The translations under genes and the position numbers were made by a program. Below, piece by piece: positions 1 through 5,654 of a DNA stretch of 5,654 nt. Location: positions 1 through 5,654 of the forward strand of contig CAMWKN010000142.1 of assembly GCA_947174825.1 (NCBI GenBank). Reading direction: 5' to 3'. Under the pieces are notes generated by a model, which saw only the letters and a program-made list of their open reading frames with translations, ran no database searches and was not told the DNA's origin. Positions within the stretch are counted from its first letter, which is position 1, and each line of letters opens with the position of its first letter. The DNA is from an uncultured Clostridium sp. GTDB lineage: Bacteria; Bacillota_A; Clostridia; Lachnospirales; Lachnospiraceae.

Positions 1-27
1 GTGATATACCCATAAGCATCATCCACG
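1..27 (-). other. Partial CRISPR spacer at window edge
   Basis: These 27 bases precede the leftmost repeat. They are shorter than the 33-36 bp spacers, and that repeat is intact with no decay typical of a trailer end. The simplest reading is a tenth spacer cut by the window edge, with more array to the left. It could instead be unrelated flanking DNA downstream of the terminal repeat. Confidence 0.7.
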
Positions 28-666
28 ATTTCAATCCACACTCCCCTTGCGGGGAGCGACCCAATCTGCTTTCCATAATTTTCTGACATTAAAGATTTCA
101 ATCCACACTCCCCTTGCGGGGAGCGACGAATGTTCGGATGGGGGAAATATGGATCAATATAAATTTCAATCCACACTCCCCTTGCGGGGAGCGACCTTGT
201 TCAGCTTATTCCGTATTCCTACAATAAAAGAATTTCAATCCACACTCCCCTTGCGGGGAGCGACTTTTGTTTACGGTTTCCTGTGCGTTAATACGCTTTA
301 TTTCAATCCACACTCCCCTTGCGGGGAGCGACGTTTTACTTTGTCGTTTTCTTATTAGAAGAAGATATTTCAATCCACACTCCCCTTGCGGGGAGCGACT
401 TTAGCAACATATGAAAAGTATGAGAAATTACTAATTTCAATCCACACTCCCCTTGCGGGGAGCGACTGTAACCGGTTCTCCTGCTGCTCCATTTCTGTTA
501 TTTCAATCCACACTCCCCTTGCGGGGAGCGACGACTGATTCTCGTAGTGTGACCGCATATTTACGATTTCAATCCACACTCCCCTTGCGGGGAGCGACTC
601 ATCCACATAACAAGCCGACTATGTACAATAACAATTTCAATCCACACTCCCCTTGCGGGGAGCGAC
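28..666 (-). CRISPR. Type I-C CRISPR array: ten 33-bp repeats, nine full spacers
   Basis: Ten repeats that look identical start at 28, 95, 163, 232, 300, 367, 434, 500, 566 and 634, each 33 bp. Counted from the leader, the spacers lie at 599-633, 533-565, 467-499, 400-433, 333-366, 265-299, 196-231, 128-162 and 61-94 (35, 33, 33, 34, 34, 35, 36, 35, 34 bp). All differ from one another. The array is assigned to the minus strand because the crRNA-sense repeat begins GTCGC and ends ATTGAAAT, as in known I-C repeats, and because the leader and the cas2 end lie on the right. The newest spacer should therefore be 599-633. No repeat is degenerate, so the true trailer end is not visible and the array probably continues past position 1. 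Spacer targets cannot be determined from this window. Confidence 0.99.
634..666 (-). repeat. Leader-proximal CRISPR repeat with processing hairpin
   Basis: This is the repeat where new spacers would be inserted, and it represents all ten copies. Read on the minus strand, CTCCCC and GGGGAG form a perfect 6-bp stem. A G-U pair and a C-G pair extend it to 8 bp, closed by the tetraloop GCAA, a GNRA type. After the stem, 11 nt remain (UGGAUUGAAAU, positions 644-634). In characterised I-C systems Cas5c cuts just 3' of the stem and leaves an 11-nt 5' handle of this kind, so the cut is expected between 645 and 644. The hairpin is seen in the sequence; the cleavage site is inferred from the family. 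Confidence 0.9.
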
Positions 667-828
667 AGCAAAAATCACGAATTTAATAAGAAATACGGAT
701 TTTTGTTTGGACAATACTACCAAAAATGTATACTGTCCTATTTCATTAATAACTCACACGCCCATTTTATACCCTTATTTATGGTGCGAACCCCTTAAAT
801 ATATAATGTTTATTTATGATTCGCACCA
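667..828 (-). promoter_or_regulatory. CRISPR leader
   Basis: This AT-rich, gene-free stretch lies between the cas2 stop codon and the first repeat, on the side expected for the leader in a cas1-cas2-array layout. It should hold the promoter for the pre-crRNA, reading leftward, and the sequence that directs Cas1-Cas2 integration at the first repeat. On the minus strand there are AT-rich candidates for a -10 box (TATACA near 727-732, TTATTA near 684-689), but no convincing -35 at proper spacing, so I do not call a specific promoter. The cas2-proximal end contains a distinct inverted repeat, listed separately. Confidence 0.8.
782..828. repeat. Inverted repeat abutting the cas2 stop codon
   Basis: TGGTGCGAA (782-790) and TTCGCACCA (820-828) are perfect 9-bp inverted arms separated by 29 AT-rich bases. 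The right arm begins at the base immediately after the cas2 stop codon. The same segments also carry a direct repeat, TTATTTATG at 775-783 and 810-818, 35 bp apart. No T-run follows on the minus strand, so it does not look like an intrinsic terminator. Possible roles are a leader-end or adaptation protein binding site, or an RNA structure bounding the cas mRNA. Confidence 0.75.
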
Positions 829-1128
829 CTATATTATTAATGTTCCCTCTGCTTCATAAGATTCCTTAATACCAAAATGTTCTACCTTTGTCTGATACTT
901 GTTGCCCAAGTTATAAAATCGCAAACTATCCTTCTTGGGATCAATCATAGACACCAATCTATCTTTTACGATTAATAACTGCGAAGAATCCAAAATACAT
1001 TCAAATACTGAATTCTGTACCCTTTGTCCATAGTTTACACATTCCTTGGCAACCTTTCTAAGTCTTTTTCGTCCCGCAGCATCCTGGGTCGAGACATCAT
1101 ACGTAATCAATATCAATATAATAATCAC
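829..1128 (-). CDS. cas2: CRISPR-associated protein Cas2, type I-C
   Basis: Cas2 is the small structural partner of Cas1 in the integrase complex that inserts new spacers at the leader end. The 99-residue product has the ferredoxin-like Cas2 features: an N-terminal hydrophobic strand ending ITYDVS with the conserved Asp (residue 11 from this start), a basic GRKRLRKVAK stretch, the conserved GQRVQNSVFEC segment, and the SLRFYNLG strand. The chosen start is GTG at 1128, directly after the cas1 TAG with no gap, which suggests translational coupling. An in-frame TTG at 1116 is a serious alternative (95 aa). It lies 7 nt after AGGTGAT (1130-1124), which matches the extended anti-Shine-Dalgarno, and it puts the Asp at residue 7, closer to the usual Cas2 position. 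The family call is secure; the start is not. Confidence 0.96.
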   Translation of the reverse strand: MIIILILITYDVSTQDAAGRKRLRKVAKECVNYGQRVQNSVFECILDSSQLLIVKDRLVSMIDPKKDSLRFYNLGNKYQTKVEHFGIKESYEAEGTLII

Positions 1129-1130
1129 CT
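1124..1130 (-). promoter_or_regulatory. Possible cas2 ribosome binding site (favours TTG start)
   Basis: AGGTGAT on the minus strand matches seven bases of the extended Shine-Dalgarno consensus. It lies 7 nt upstream of an in-frame TTG at 1116 and overlaps the cas1 stop and the GTG at 1128. If it is the true binding site, GTG cannot be the start. The competing purine stretch GGAAG (1136-1132) is only 3 nt from the GTG, which is unusually close. Confidence 0.45.
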
Positions 1131-2160
1131 ACTTCCATAAAAATGGTGGATATTCCTCTATATCACCTCTAATCGTCCGAGCCAACAAAAGCGCCTGTAT
1201 GTATGGAACCAACCCCCATTCAATCTTTTCCTTCAGAAATGGATGGGTGATTTTTTCTTTTTTACGGTTCTGCCATGCATTAAAAAATACTTTTCTCCCC
1301 TCTTCATTCAATAAAACAGCACGATCCTGTTGCTTTTCAAAATGAGATGCCCTAAGTACCTTTGTATTGACTAATGTCAAAATAAACCTGTCGGCCATAA
1401 TTGGTCGTAGTTCTTCAACCAAATCAAGCGCCAATGAAGTCCTTCCTGGTCTGTCTCTGTGCATAAAACACACATATGAATCAAGACCAACACTGCACAA
1501 CGCATTTACACATTCACCCGTCAAAACCGTATAAGTAAATGATAGAGCTGCATTTATATTATCAAGCGGCGGTCTTCGATTTCTCGTTGTAAAAAGAAAA
1601 TCCTCTTTCTGATTTAAAATCAACTCGCCAAATATTGAAAAATATTGTTCTGCTGCCTTTCCCTCTACTCCACGTAACTTATCAAGCGCAGACACAGCTT
1701 TAATTTTTTGTAAAGAATCATACAATGCACTTGAAATTTGTTTCAATCTATCTGCATCTACGCGATATGCATGATCACGCAAAGTTCGCTCCACACTCCA
1801 TCTACTATTAAAAATTTTTCCTATAATCATGTTTTTAGCGTATAAAACACTTCTATATTCATCATCAGAAATACGATACTGTTCCTTTCGCAAAAGCACA
1901 TTCCCATATTCTTTTCCGATTGTTCTGGCAAGAAATTTTCCCCTGGGTGAAAAGAAACTCATTCCAATTTTCCGTTCTGCACATGCTCCCATAAGTGCGG
2001 GAGACGCCCCTTTATAGGTAAAACAAACCACATTTTCTAAAGTATGAAGCGGAAATCTGCCAAGAATTTTTTCACCATTTTGTATAACAATATTTTCACC
2101 ATCTAACATTAAATAACAGCTTTCCGTCATTACATATAATGTGTTTAATAATTTTCGCAT
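1129..2160 (-). CDS. cas1: CRISPR-associated endonuclease/integrase Cas1, type I-C
   Basis: Cas1 is the metal-dependent integrase that, with Cas2, captures prespacers and joins them to the leader-proximal repeat. The 343-residue length is normal for I-C. The N-terminal beta-rich domain starts MRKLLNTLYV and continues with YLMLDGENIVI, as in I-C members. The C-terminal helical catalytic domain shows the expected metal ligands: Glu166 in LRGVEGKAA, His234 in CFMHRDRPGR, and Glu249 in ALDLVEELRP. A typical RRPPLDNINAALSFTYTVL helix lies at about residues 196-213. All key residues are present, so it looks active. The ATG at 2160 is fixed by AGGAGG 5 nt upstream. The gene lies 28 bp after cas4 and its stop directly abuts the candidate GTG start of cas2. 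Confidence 0.98.
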   Translation of the reverse strand: MRKLLNTLYVMTESCYLMLDGENIVIQNGEKILGRFPLHTLENVVCFTYKGASPALMGACAERKIGMSFFSPRGKFLARTIGKEYGNVLLRKEQYRISDDEYRSVLYAKNMIIGKIFNSRWSVERTLRDHAYRVDADRLKQISSALYDSLQKIKAVSALDKLRGVEGKAAEQYFSIFGELILNQKEDFLFTTRNRRPPLDNINAALSFTYTVLTGECVNALCSVGLDSYVCFMHRDRPGRTSLALDLVEELRPIMADRFILTLVNTKVLRASHFEKQQDRAVLLNEEGRKVFFNAWQNRKKEKITHPFLKEKIEWGLVPYIQALLLARTIRGDIEEYPPFLWK

Positions 2161-2165
2161 ATTGG

Positions 2166-2171
2166 CCTCCT
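2166..2171 (-). promoter_or_regulatory. cas1 Shine-Dalgarno
   Basis: A full AGGAGG lies 5 nt before the cas1 ATG, inside the 28-bp gap after cas4. It supports the ATG at 2160 over the next in-frame Met (residue 11) and gives cas1 independent ribosome entry within the operon. Confidence 0.85.
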
Positions 2172-2188
2172 ACATGTCATCTGGAAAG

Positions 2189-2848
2189 TTAATCACCACA
2201 ATAAATGTTCTGCTCAATATATTTTCTAACATCTGGTGTCCTTTGCATTTTGGGTAGGCACAGATTTTCCAAAGAACATGCCTTACACCGTTTTGCAGAC
2301 TTCACAACAGGAGTATGCCCTCTTCTAAACATGTCATGCATTTCTCCTGCTGTGTTCCTTACTTTACCGCACAAATCTTCGGAAAATTCTACTTTACTCC
2401 TTCTTCTGTTCTCACCATAATACAAAAATCCTTCTGGTATATCTGTCTGAAACATCTCTTCTAAACAAATGGCCTGTGCACAGAGTTGTAATTCATCTGC
2501 GTCATTCTCCTTGGGGATTCCATGTTTATACTCAATCGGCACAGGACGCCATTTTCCGGCATATCCAAACAGCTCAATGCCTCTTTCATCCTGATGGAAT
2601 TCGACTACGTCACACTGCCCACTCAATCCCAACTCATGTGAAGCAATACGCATTCCCCTGACAATCAACAAATCTCCCCTCTTTTCAAACGCGCCCTCAT
2701 CATGTGCCTTTTTGTGCATCAGTTCTCCAGCGGTTGTCCTGTAATTCTCTGCCCACTGCTGCTCAATATGTATCAATGCCCATTGTCTTCTGCAAAAGGC
2801 AAAATGCTGAATTCCCGAAAGCATCAGATAATCCTCTTCTGCATACAT
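2189..2848 (-). CDS. cas4: CRISPR-associated exonuclease Cas4, type I-C
   Basis: Cas4 is a RecB-family nuclease with an iron-sulfur cluster. In I-C systems it associates with Cas1-Cas2, trims prespacer ends and selects PAM-flanked substrates. The 219-residue product has the four cluster cysteines: Cys19 in AFCRRQW, and Cys188, Cys191 and Cys197 in CKACSLENLC. The RecB nuclease residues are visible as His49 (GELMHKKAH), Asp80 (GQCDVVEF), Glu106 and Lys108 (PIEYKHG), and Gln121/Gln125 (QLCAQA). All expected catalytic and cluster residues are therefore intact. The ATG at 2848 sits two bases after the cas7 TAG. The only binding site is a modest AAGGG inside the cas7 end, so expression is probably coupled to cas7 translation. 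It is followed after 28 bp by cas1. Confidence 0.98.
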   Translation of the reverse strand: MYAEEDYLMLSGIQHFAFCRRQWALIHIEQQWAENYRTTAGELMHKKAHDEGAFEKRGDLLIVRGMRIASHELGLSGQCDVVEFHQDERGIELFGYAGKWRPVPIEYKHGIPKENDADELQLCAQAICLEEMFQTDIPEGFLYYGENRRRSKVEFSEDLCGKVRNTAGEMHDMFRRGHTPVVKSAKRCKACSLENLCLPKMQRTPDVRKYIEQNIYCGD

Positions 2849-2850
2849 GG

Positions 2851-3696
2851 CTAAATCCCTTCTATTTCTTCAAGTGCCAAATCCGGCAACGAATCAATAA
2901 CTATCTCATAATCCTCAAATTCCTTCGGATCATCTACTTTCGCTGTAATTTTTACCAATCTGTGAACTTTTGCAGATGAATACTGCCCCATAGGACAATT
3001 ATGCCTCCACCAATATACTTTACACACCTCCATACTGCCATCAGGTCTTGCCGATGAACTATCATTGACAAACAAAGTTCTCAAAGCCTCTTTAATCTTC
3101 TCTGCATCTTCATCACTAAAGCCCGTCTTTTCCGCTAGTTGATGGTTAATACTTCCCTTTACTACATACAATGCAGAATGTACTTTATGCTTCATTCCCA
3201 TTGTATCAGAAGACTTTTTATCTTTTGTCTCACTATTAACACTTTTCGTTATTTGCATGCTATCAATAGAAACTGGCAGTACACTAAAGGCAGAATGTAC
3301 CGATACTGGTCCTCTAACACCGACAGATACATTACCATCCTTAAACGCAAATACCTGTCCAAAACTTCGTACATCAATCCATGTCTCACAAGCCACTTTC
3401 GCATATGAATCTTTGTCCTTATCCTTCTGTGCTTTCTGCATAGCCTCATTCTTTTTCGCCCTGTCTGAAAGACTCCTGCACTCATCATCAGAACGCTCAT
3501 CACTCTGCACAAAGATATTTTCTCCCATATCCTGTAGCCTGTTTCTGATTTTCCTCTTAATACATACATCTGATATTTCCCCAAAACCATCATAGGTTTC
3601 ACGAGGTCTGTTCCCGTTCAGAGGATCTCCGTTAGGGTTTGCGTTTTTCACCATCACTAAAAGCTCAAAATCAATCTTGTTTGTAAATTTACCCAT
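2851..3696 (-). CDS. cas7: Cascade backbone protein Cas7 (Csd2), type I-C
   Basis: Cas7c (Csd2) is the RRM-fold subunit that polymerises along the crRNA spacer to form the Cascade backbone, about seven copies per complex in characterised I-C systems. Diagnostic stretches are the N-terminal strand and loop FELLVMVKNANPNGDPLNGN (residues 10-29), ISDVCIKRKIRN (41-52), DVRSFGQVFAF (108-118), RGPVSVHSAFSVLPV (128-142) and MGMKHKVHSALYVVKG (166-181). A lysine- and acid-rich insertion around residues 80-98 is probably a flexible loop. The 281-residue length is ordinary. The ATG at 3696 has AAGGAG 8 nt upstream. The gene is separated from cas8c by 70 bp, the largest gap in the operon, and followed by cas4 after 2 bp. 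Its own strong binding site fits the high copy number needed. Confidence 0.98.
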   Translation of the reverse strand: MGKFTNKIDFELLVMVKNANPNGDPLNGNRPRETYDGFGEISDVCIKRKIRNRLQDMGENIFVQSDERSDDECRSLSDRAKKNEAMQKAQKDKDKDSYAKVACETWIDVRSFGQVFAFKDGNVSVGVRGPVSVHSAFSVLPVSIDSMQITKSVNSETKDKKSSDTMGMKHKVHSALYVVKGSINHQLAEKTGFSDEDAEKIKEALRTLFVNDSSSARPDGSMEVCKVYWWRHNCPMGQYSSAKVHRLVKITAKVDDPKEFEDYEIVIDSLPDLALEEIEGI

Positions 3697-3704
3697 TTTT
3701 CTCT

Positions 3705-3710
3705 CTCCTT
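3705..3710 (-). promoter_or_regulatory. cas7 Shine-Dalgarno
   Basis: AAGGAG lies 8 nt upstream of the cas7 ATG, in the 70-bp gap after cas8c. It is among the clearest ribosome binding sites in the window, in keeping with Cas7 being the most abundant Cascade subunit. Confidence 0.85.
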
Positions 3711-3740
3711 AACTGTTATATTTTATCCAAAAGAATCCAT

Positions 3741-3766
3741 ACAATCATTGATGATTATATGATTGT
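3741..3766. repeat. Palindrome in the cas8c-cas7 gap
   Basis: ACAATCAT (3741-3748) and ATGATTGT (3759-3766) are perfect 8-bp inverted arms around a 10-base loop. They begin at the base after the cas8c stop codon. A second overlapping pair, ATCAT and ATGAT (3744-3748, 3751-3755), allows an alternative fold. The stem is AT-rich and weak and has no U-tract, so a terminator is unlikely. It could be an mRNA end or processing signal or an operator, or it may be chance. Confidence 0.5.
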
Positions 3767-4159
3767 CTACTGCTCTTTTTTACGAAATGCAGCTTTCATA
3801 TACTCTGTCTGCAGGTAATATCCTGGCAAATACAACTCCGACAACGGCTTATTATCAAACCCTGTTCCGGCAAGATGTTCCATAATTTCTCCTGTCCACT
3901 CTTCAAACTTCTTTAACTCAAAATCCGATAATCTCCTCTCATAAGGAATCAGATTCTGTCTAATTGTTTTCAATGTTTTTGCTGGTCTGCTGCTGTAGAC
4001 ATTCCAGTAGCGTTTTGCATTTGTCGTACGCCCTTCCTTTCGTTTTCCATTTTCATTGCGTTCATACATAGCTCGCTGTTCCATATAGTCATATACTGCT
4101 AACAGTCTGCCAAATAAAACATTACGGTCACCCACATTATCCTCCAGAAAAGTGTTCAT
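3767..4159 (-). CDS. cas11c: Cascade small subunit Cas11c, internal in-frame start within cas8c
   Basis: In studied I-C systems the small subunit Cas11c has no gene of its own; it is translated from an internal start in the 3' part of cas8c and two copies line the Cascade belly. Here an ATG at 4159, in frame with cas8c, is preceded by AGGAGGT at 4172-4166, spaced 6 nt from the ATG. This is an ideal site in the middle of a coding region. The product would be 130 residues, roughly 15 kDa, mostly helical in appearance, with slightly more Lys/Arg than Asp/Glu. It starts MNTFLEDNVGDRNVLFGRLLA, and NVLFGRLLAVYDYMEQ corresponds to the region where Cas11c begins in known cases. It shares the cas8c stop codon. 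The start signal is directly visible; production of the protein is inferred from the family. Confidence 0.85.
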   Translation of the reverse strand: MNTFLEDNVGDRNVLFGRLLAVYDYMEQRAMYERNENGKRKEGRTTNAKRYWNVYSSRPAKTLKTIRQNLIPYERRLSDFELKKFEEWTGEIMEHLAGTGFDNKPLSELYLPGYYLQTEYMKAAFRKKEQ

Positions 4160-5654
4160 CGTCCTACCTCCTCTCTCGTAGTTAAATCGAATCATCGCAC
4201 ATACAACACACAGCACGTCATTGTACCATACAAACTCACTCATAGATTGCGGCATAGACGCCCTTCTTGCTGCAGCTCTGATGAAATCCACTGGAATTTT
4301 CACTTCTGGTTTCGTTATACAGGGAAGCAATCGGTTTACCATTGTCCTAAGAAGTTTACTGTCAGCTTCCAACCATTTTGACCTCTGTGTCCCAAATGCT
4401 GCAAGTGCCATATCCCTTGGTGCTGGTGAGCATTCACATGTAATCCTCTTTTTATCCTCCTCTCCACTTCCCACCTGAACAGAACGTCTCCATGCACAGT
4501 GTTGTTGCCAGTGCAACAAAGCATCCATATACTGTTTTGCACCCATCTCATCATAATATGTAATTGAAAGACGTCCTGTAGTAGCTGCATCAAGTGCTAT
4601 CAGTGCTATTCTGTCATCCTCTTTAATCTTCCCGGCATATCCACTGACTGCATGATTAAATTGCTCTGCAAAATATTTTCCAGTGTCAGGTCTGACATTT
4701 TCTGTTTGAAATCCATCTATATCATCAAAATCAAATCCACTCACATCCTGATAAGCATTAATAGAATTCTCCATCATATCCGGAATCTGCATATCCCTGT
4801 TTGTCATCCAACAGACAATGGCTGAGCCATCCCTTGTATATCCCTGTTTTTGAATAAGCCATTTTAAAGCATTATGAGCTTTTTGTGATACTGCATATCC
4901 AATAGAAACCGCTTGGTCTTTCTGAGTAAATCTTCCCCGATAAGTAAATCCTGATTCGTCATTTCCCGAAATCAGTTTTGCTTTATCTCCGCTATTACGT
5001 ATCTTGGAAGGATGTTTCTCCGTACATGATTCTAGTCCTCCGGTTGCATAACATAACTTTAAATCTCCTGCTTTTTGTTGATAATATTTAGCATACTTCT
5101 CATACAGTTCTTGGTTCATCCATACCCAGGGAATATCATTTCCAAAAACGATAAACCTCACATTTGCTCCTGTCTGCCCCGAACCTTGTATTTTAATATT
5201 ATCTGTAAGTCTACCAACTTCATCCAGCTCCAGCGTATTGTCTTTTACCAAATCATGTATCAGTGATTTCTTTTTCAAATAATTATATACAGATAGCACC
5301 ACAGGATGCTTGTCCTCAGATTCAGTCCATTCCTGAAGCTGTTTCATATATGCCTCATAATATTTTTCCTTTGCATCACCTGTATATAACGTATAGTCTC
5401 CTGCCACATAACAAAGCTTATCGCATAATGGATGTGGAGCAACACCACTACTTCTGGCAGCAGAATCCTCCGTCACCGGGATAATCGTAACGATATCCTC
5501 CCCCTTATCCAGTTTTTTAGAACTTATGAAATCCCCTTCCTTATCAATTGTCACTTCTATCTGAGCATTAAAGTTTGAATGGGAAATTGGAAGCAGTACC
5601 GGCTGATTATTTTTAACGAATCCTGCAATCTCAGCATAAACATCATATGTTTCA
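3767..5654 (-). CDS. cas8c: Cascade large subunit Cas8c (Csd1), 5'-truncated by window edge
   Basis: Cas8c (Csd1) is the large Cascade subunit; it recognises the PAM, helps open target DNA and recruits Cas3. The open frame runs to the right edge (first whole codon 5653-5651), giving 628 residues without the true start. The visible N-terminus, ETYD followed by PVLLPISHSNFNAQIEVTID, matches the conserved I-C Csd1 start, so perhaps only about 10 residues are missing. Other family-like segments are HPLCDKLCYVAGDY (about residues 74-87), GANVRFIVFG, and the Csd1 central region. The GTG at 5554 is an internal valine codon, not the start. The C-terminal 130 residues are probably also made separately as Cas11c. 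cas3 and cas5c would be expected just upstream, outside the window. Confidence 0.97.
   Translation of the reverse strand, partial: ETYDVYAEIAGFVKNNQPVLLPISHSNFNAQIEVTIDKEGDFISSKKLDKGEDIVTIIPVTEDSAARSSGVAPHPLCDKLCYVAGDYTLYTGDAKEKYYEAYMKQLQEWTESEDKHPVVLSVYNYLKKKSLIHDLVKDNTLELDEVGRLTDNIKIQGSGQTGANVRFIVFGNDIPWVWMNQELYEKYAKYYQQKAGDLKLCYATGGLESCTEKHPSKIRNSGDKAKLISGNDESGFTYRGRFTQKDQAVSIGYAVSQKAHNALKWLIQKQGYTRDGSAIVCWMTNRDMQIPDMMENSINAYQDVSGFDFDDIDGFQTENVRPDTGKYFAEQFNHAVSGYAGKIKEDDRIALIALDAATTGRLSITYYDEMGAKQYMDALLHWQQHCAWRRSVQVGSGEEDKKRITCECSPAPRDMALAAFGTQRSKWLEADSKLLRTMVNRLLPCITKPEVKIPVDFIRAAARRASMPQSMSEFVWYNDVLCVVCAMIRFNYERGGRTMNTFLEDNVGDRNVLFGRLLAVYDYMEQRAMYERNENGKRKEGRTTNAKRYWNVYSSRPAKTLKTIRQNLIPYERRLSDFELKKFEEWTGEIMEHLAGTGFDNKPLSELYLPGYYLQTEYMKAAFRKKEQ
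4166..4172 (-). promoter_or_regulatory. Internal Shine-Dalgarno for cas11c
   Basis: AGGAGGT on the minus strand lies inside cas8c, encoding part of an Arg-Gly-Gly-Arg stretch, 6 nt before an in-frame ATG. It is as strong as any gene-start site in this window, which argues that it is functional and not a chance result of the encoded amino acids. Confidence 0.85.

Noticed and set aside
782..828. Intrinsic terminator after cas2
   Set aside because: The arms are far apart (29 bases) and no U-run follows the second arm in the minus-strand transcript, so the standard terminator form is absent.
47..859. Open reading frames across the array on both strands, with repeated FQSTLPLRGAT, NPHSPCGER or SLPARGVWIEI peptides
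   Set aside because: The peptides are translations of the 33-bp CRISPR repeat and change with each spacer. They are a well-known type of spurious protein call.
1790..1799. TCCACACTCC inside cas1, a 10-base match to the CRISPR repeat
   Set aside because: It lies in well-conserved cas1 coding sequence, and a 10-base match to a 33-bp repeat is reasonably likely by chance in a window this size. No wider repeat similarity or hairpin is present.
3249..3602. 117-residue minus-strand frame overlapping cas7
   Set aside because: It is an out-of-frame shadow of cas7 with no family features and an odd Met- and Arg-rich composition. cas7 in the other frame is unmistakable.
3715..3744. Possible promoter for cas7: TTGTAT (3739-3744) and TATAAC (3715-3720) with an 18-bp spacer
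   Set aside because: The -35 match is weak, and transcription would begin near 3708, within the cas7 ribosome binding site. Position and strength argue for chance AT-rich sequence.
4336..4593. 85-residue minus-strand frame overlapping cas8c
   Set aside because: It is out of frame with cas8c and has no recognisable domain. It is distinct from the in-frame cas11c start further downstream.

Overview
The window is one end of a type I-C (Dvulg-type) CRISPR-Cas locus. All recognisable genes lie on the minus strand. Low GC, strong Shine-Dalgarno sequences and the protein flavour suggest a Firmicute, probably a Clostridia or Lachnospiraceae-like gut or anaerobic bacterium. That taxonomic guess is inference, because no marker gene is present.

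In transcription order, right to left, the layout is as follows. A cas8c gene is cut at its 5' end by the right edge. Within its 3' part a strong internal ribosome binding site and ATG mark the overlapping small-subunit gene cas11c. Next come cas7c, cas4, cas1 and cas2. An AT-rich leader of about 160 bp follows, carrying a 9-bp inverted repeat that starts at the base after the cas2 stop. The CRISPR array comes last: ten identical 33-bp repeats, nine complete spacers of 33-36 bp, and a tenth spacer cut by the left edge. The array therefore probably continues outside the window. cas3 and cas5c, which normally precede cas8c in this subtype, would lie beyond the right edge and are not seen.

The genes cover two stages of immunity. 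Cas4, Cas1 and Cas2 acquire new spacers next to the leader. Cas8c, Cas7 and Cas11c, with the unseen Cas5c, form the Cascade effector that carries crRNA and recruits Cas3. The repeat, read on the minus strand, forms a stable hairpin with a GNRA loop followed by 11 nt. This matches the 11-nt 5' handle known for Cas5c-processed I-C crRNAs and fits the absence of cas6.

This is a well-known system with a standard gene order, and I see no new gene family. The points most worth a second look are the internal cas11c start, the cas8c N-terminus that a simple ORF call would clip, the ambiguous cas2 start (GTG or TTG), the leader motif that is both an inverted and a direct repeat, and a small palindrome between cas8c and cas7.
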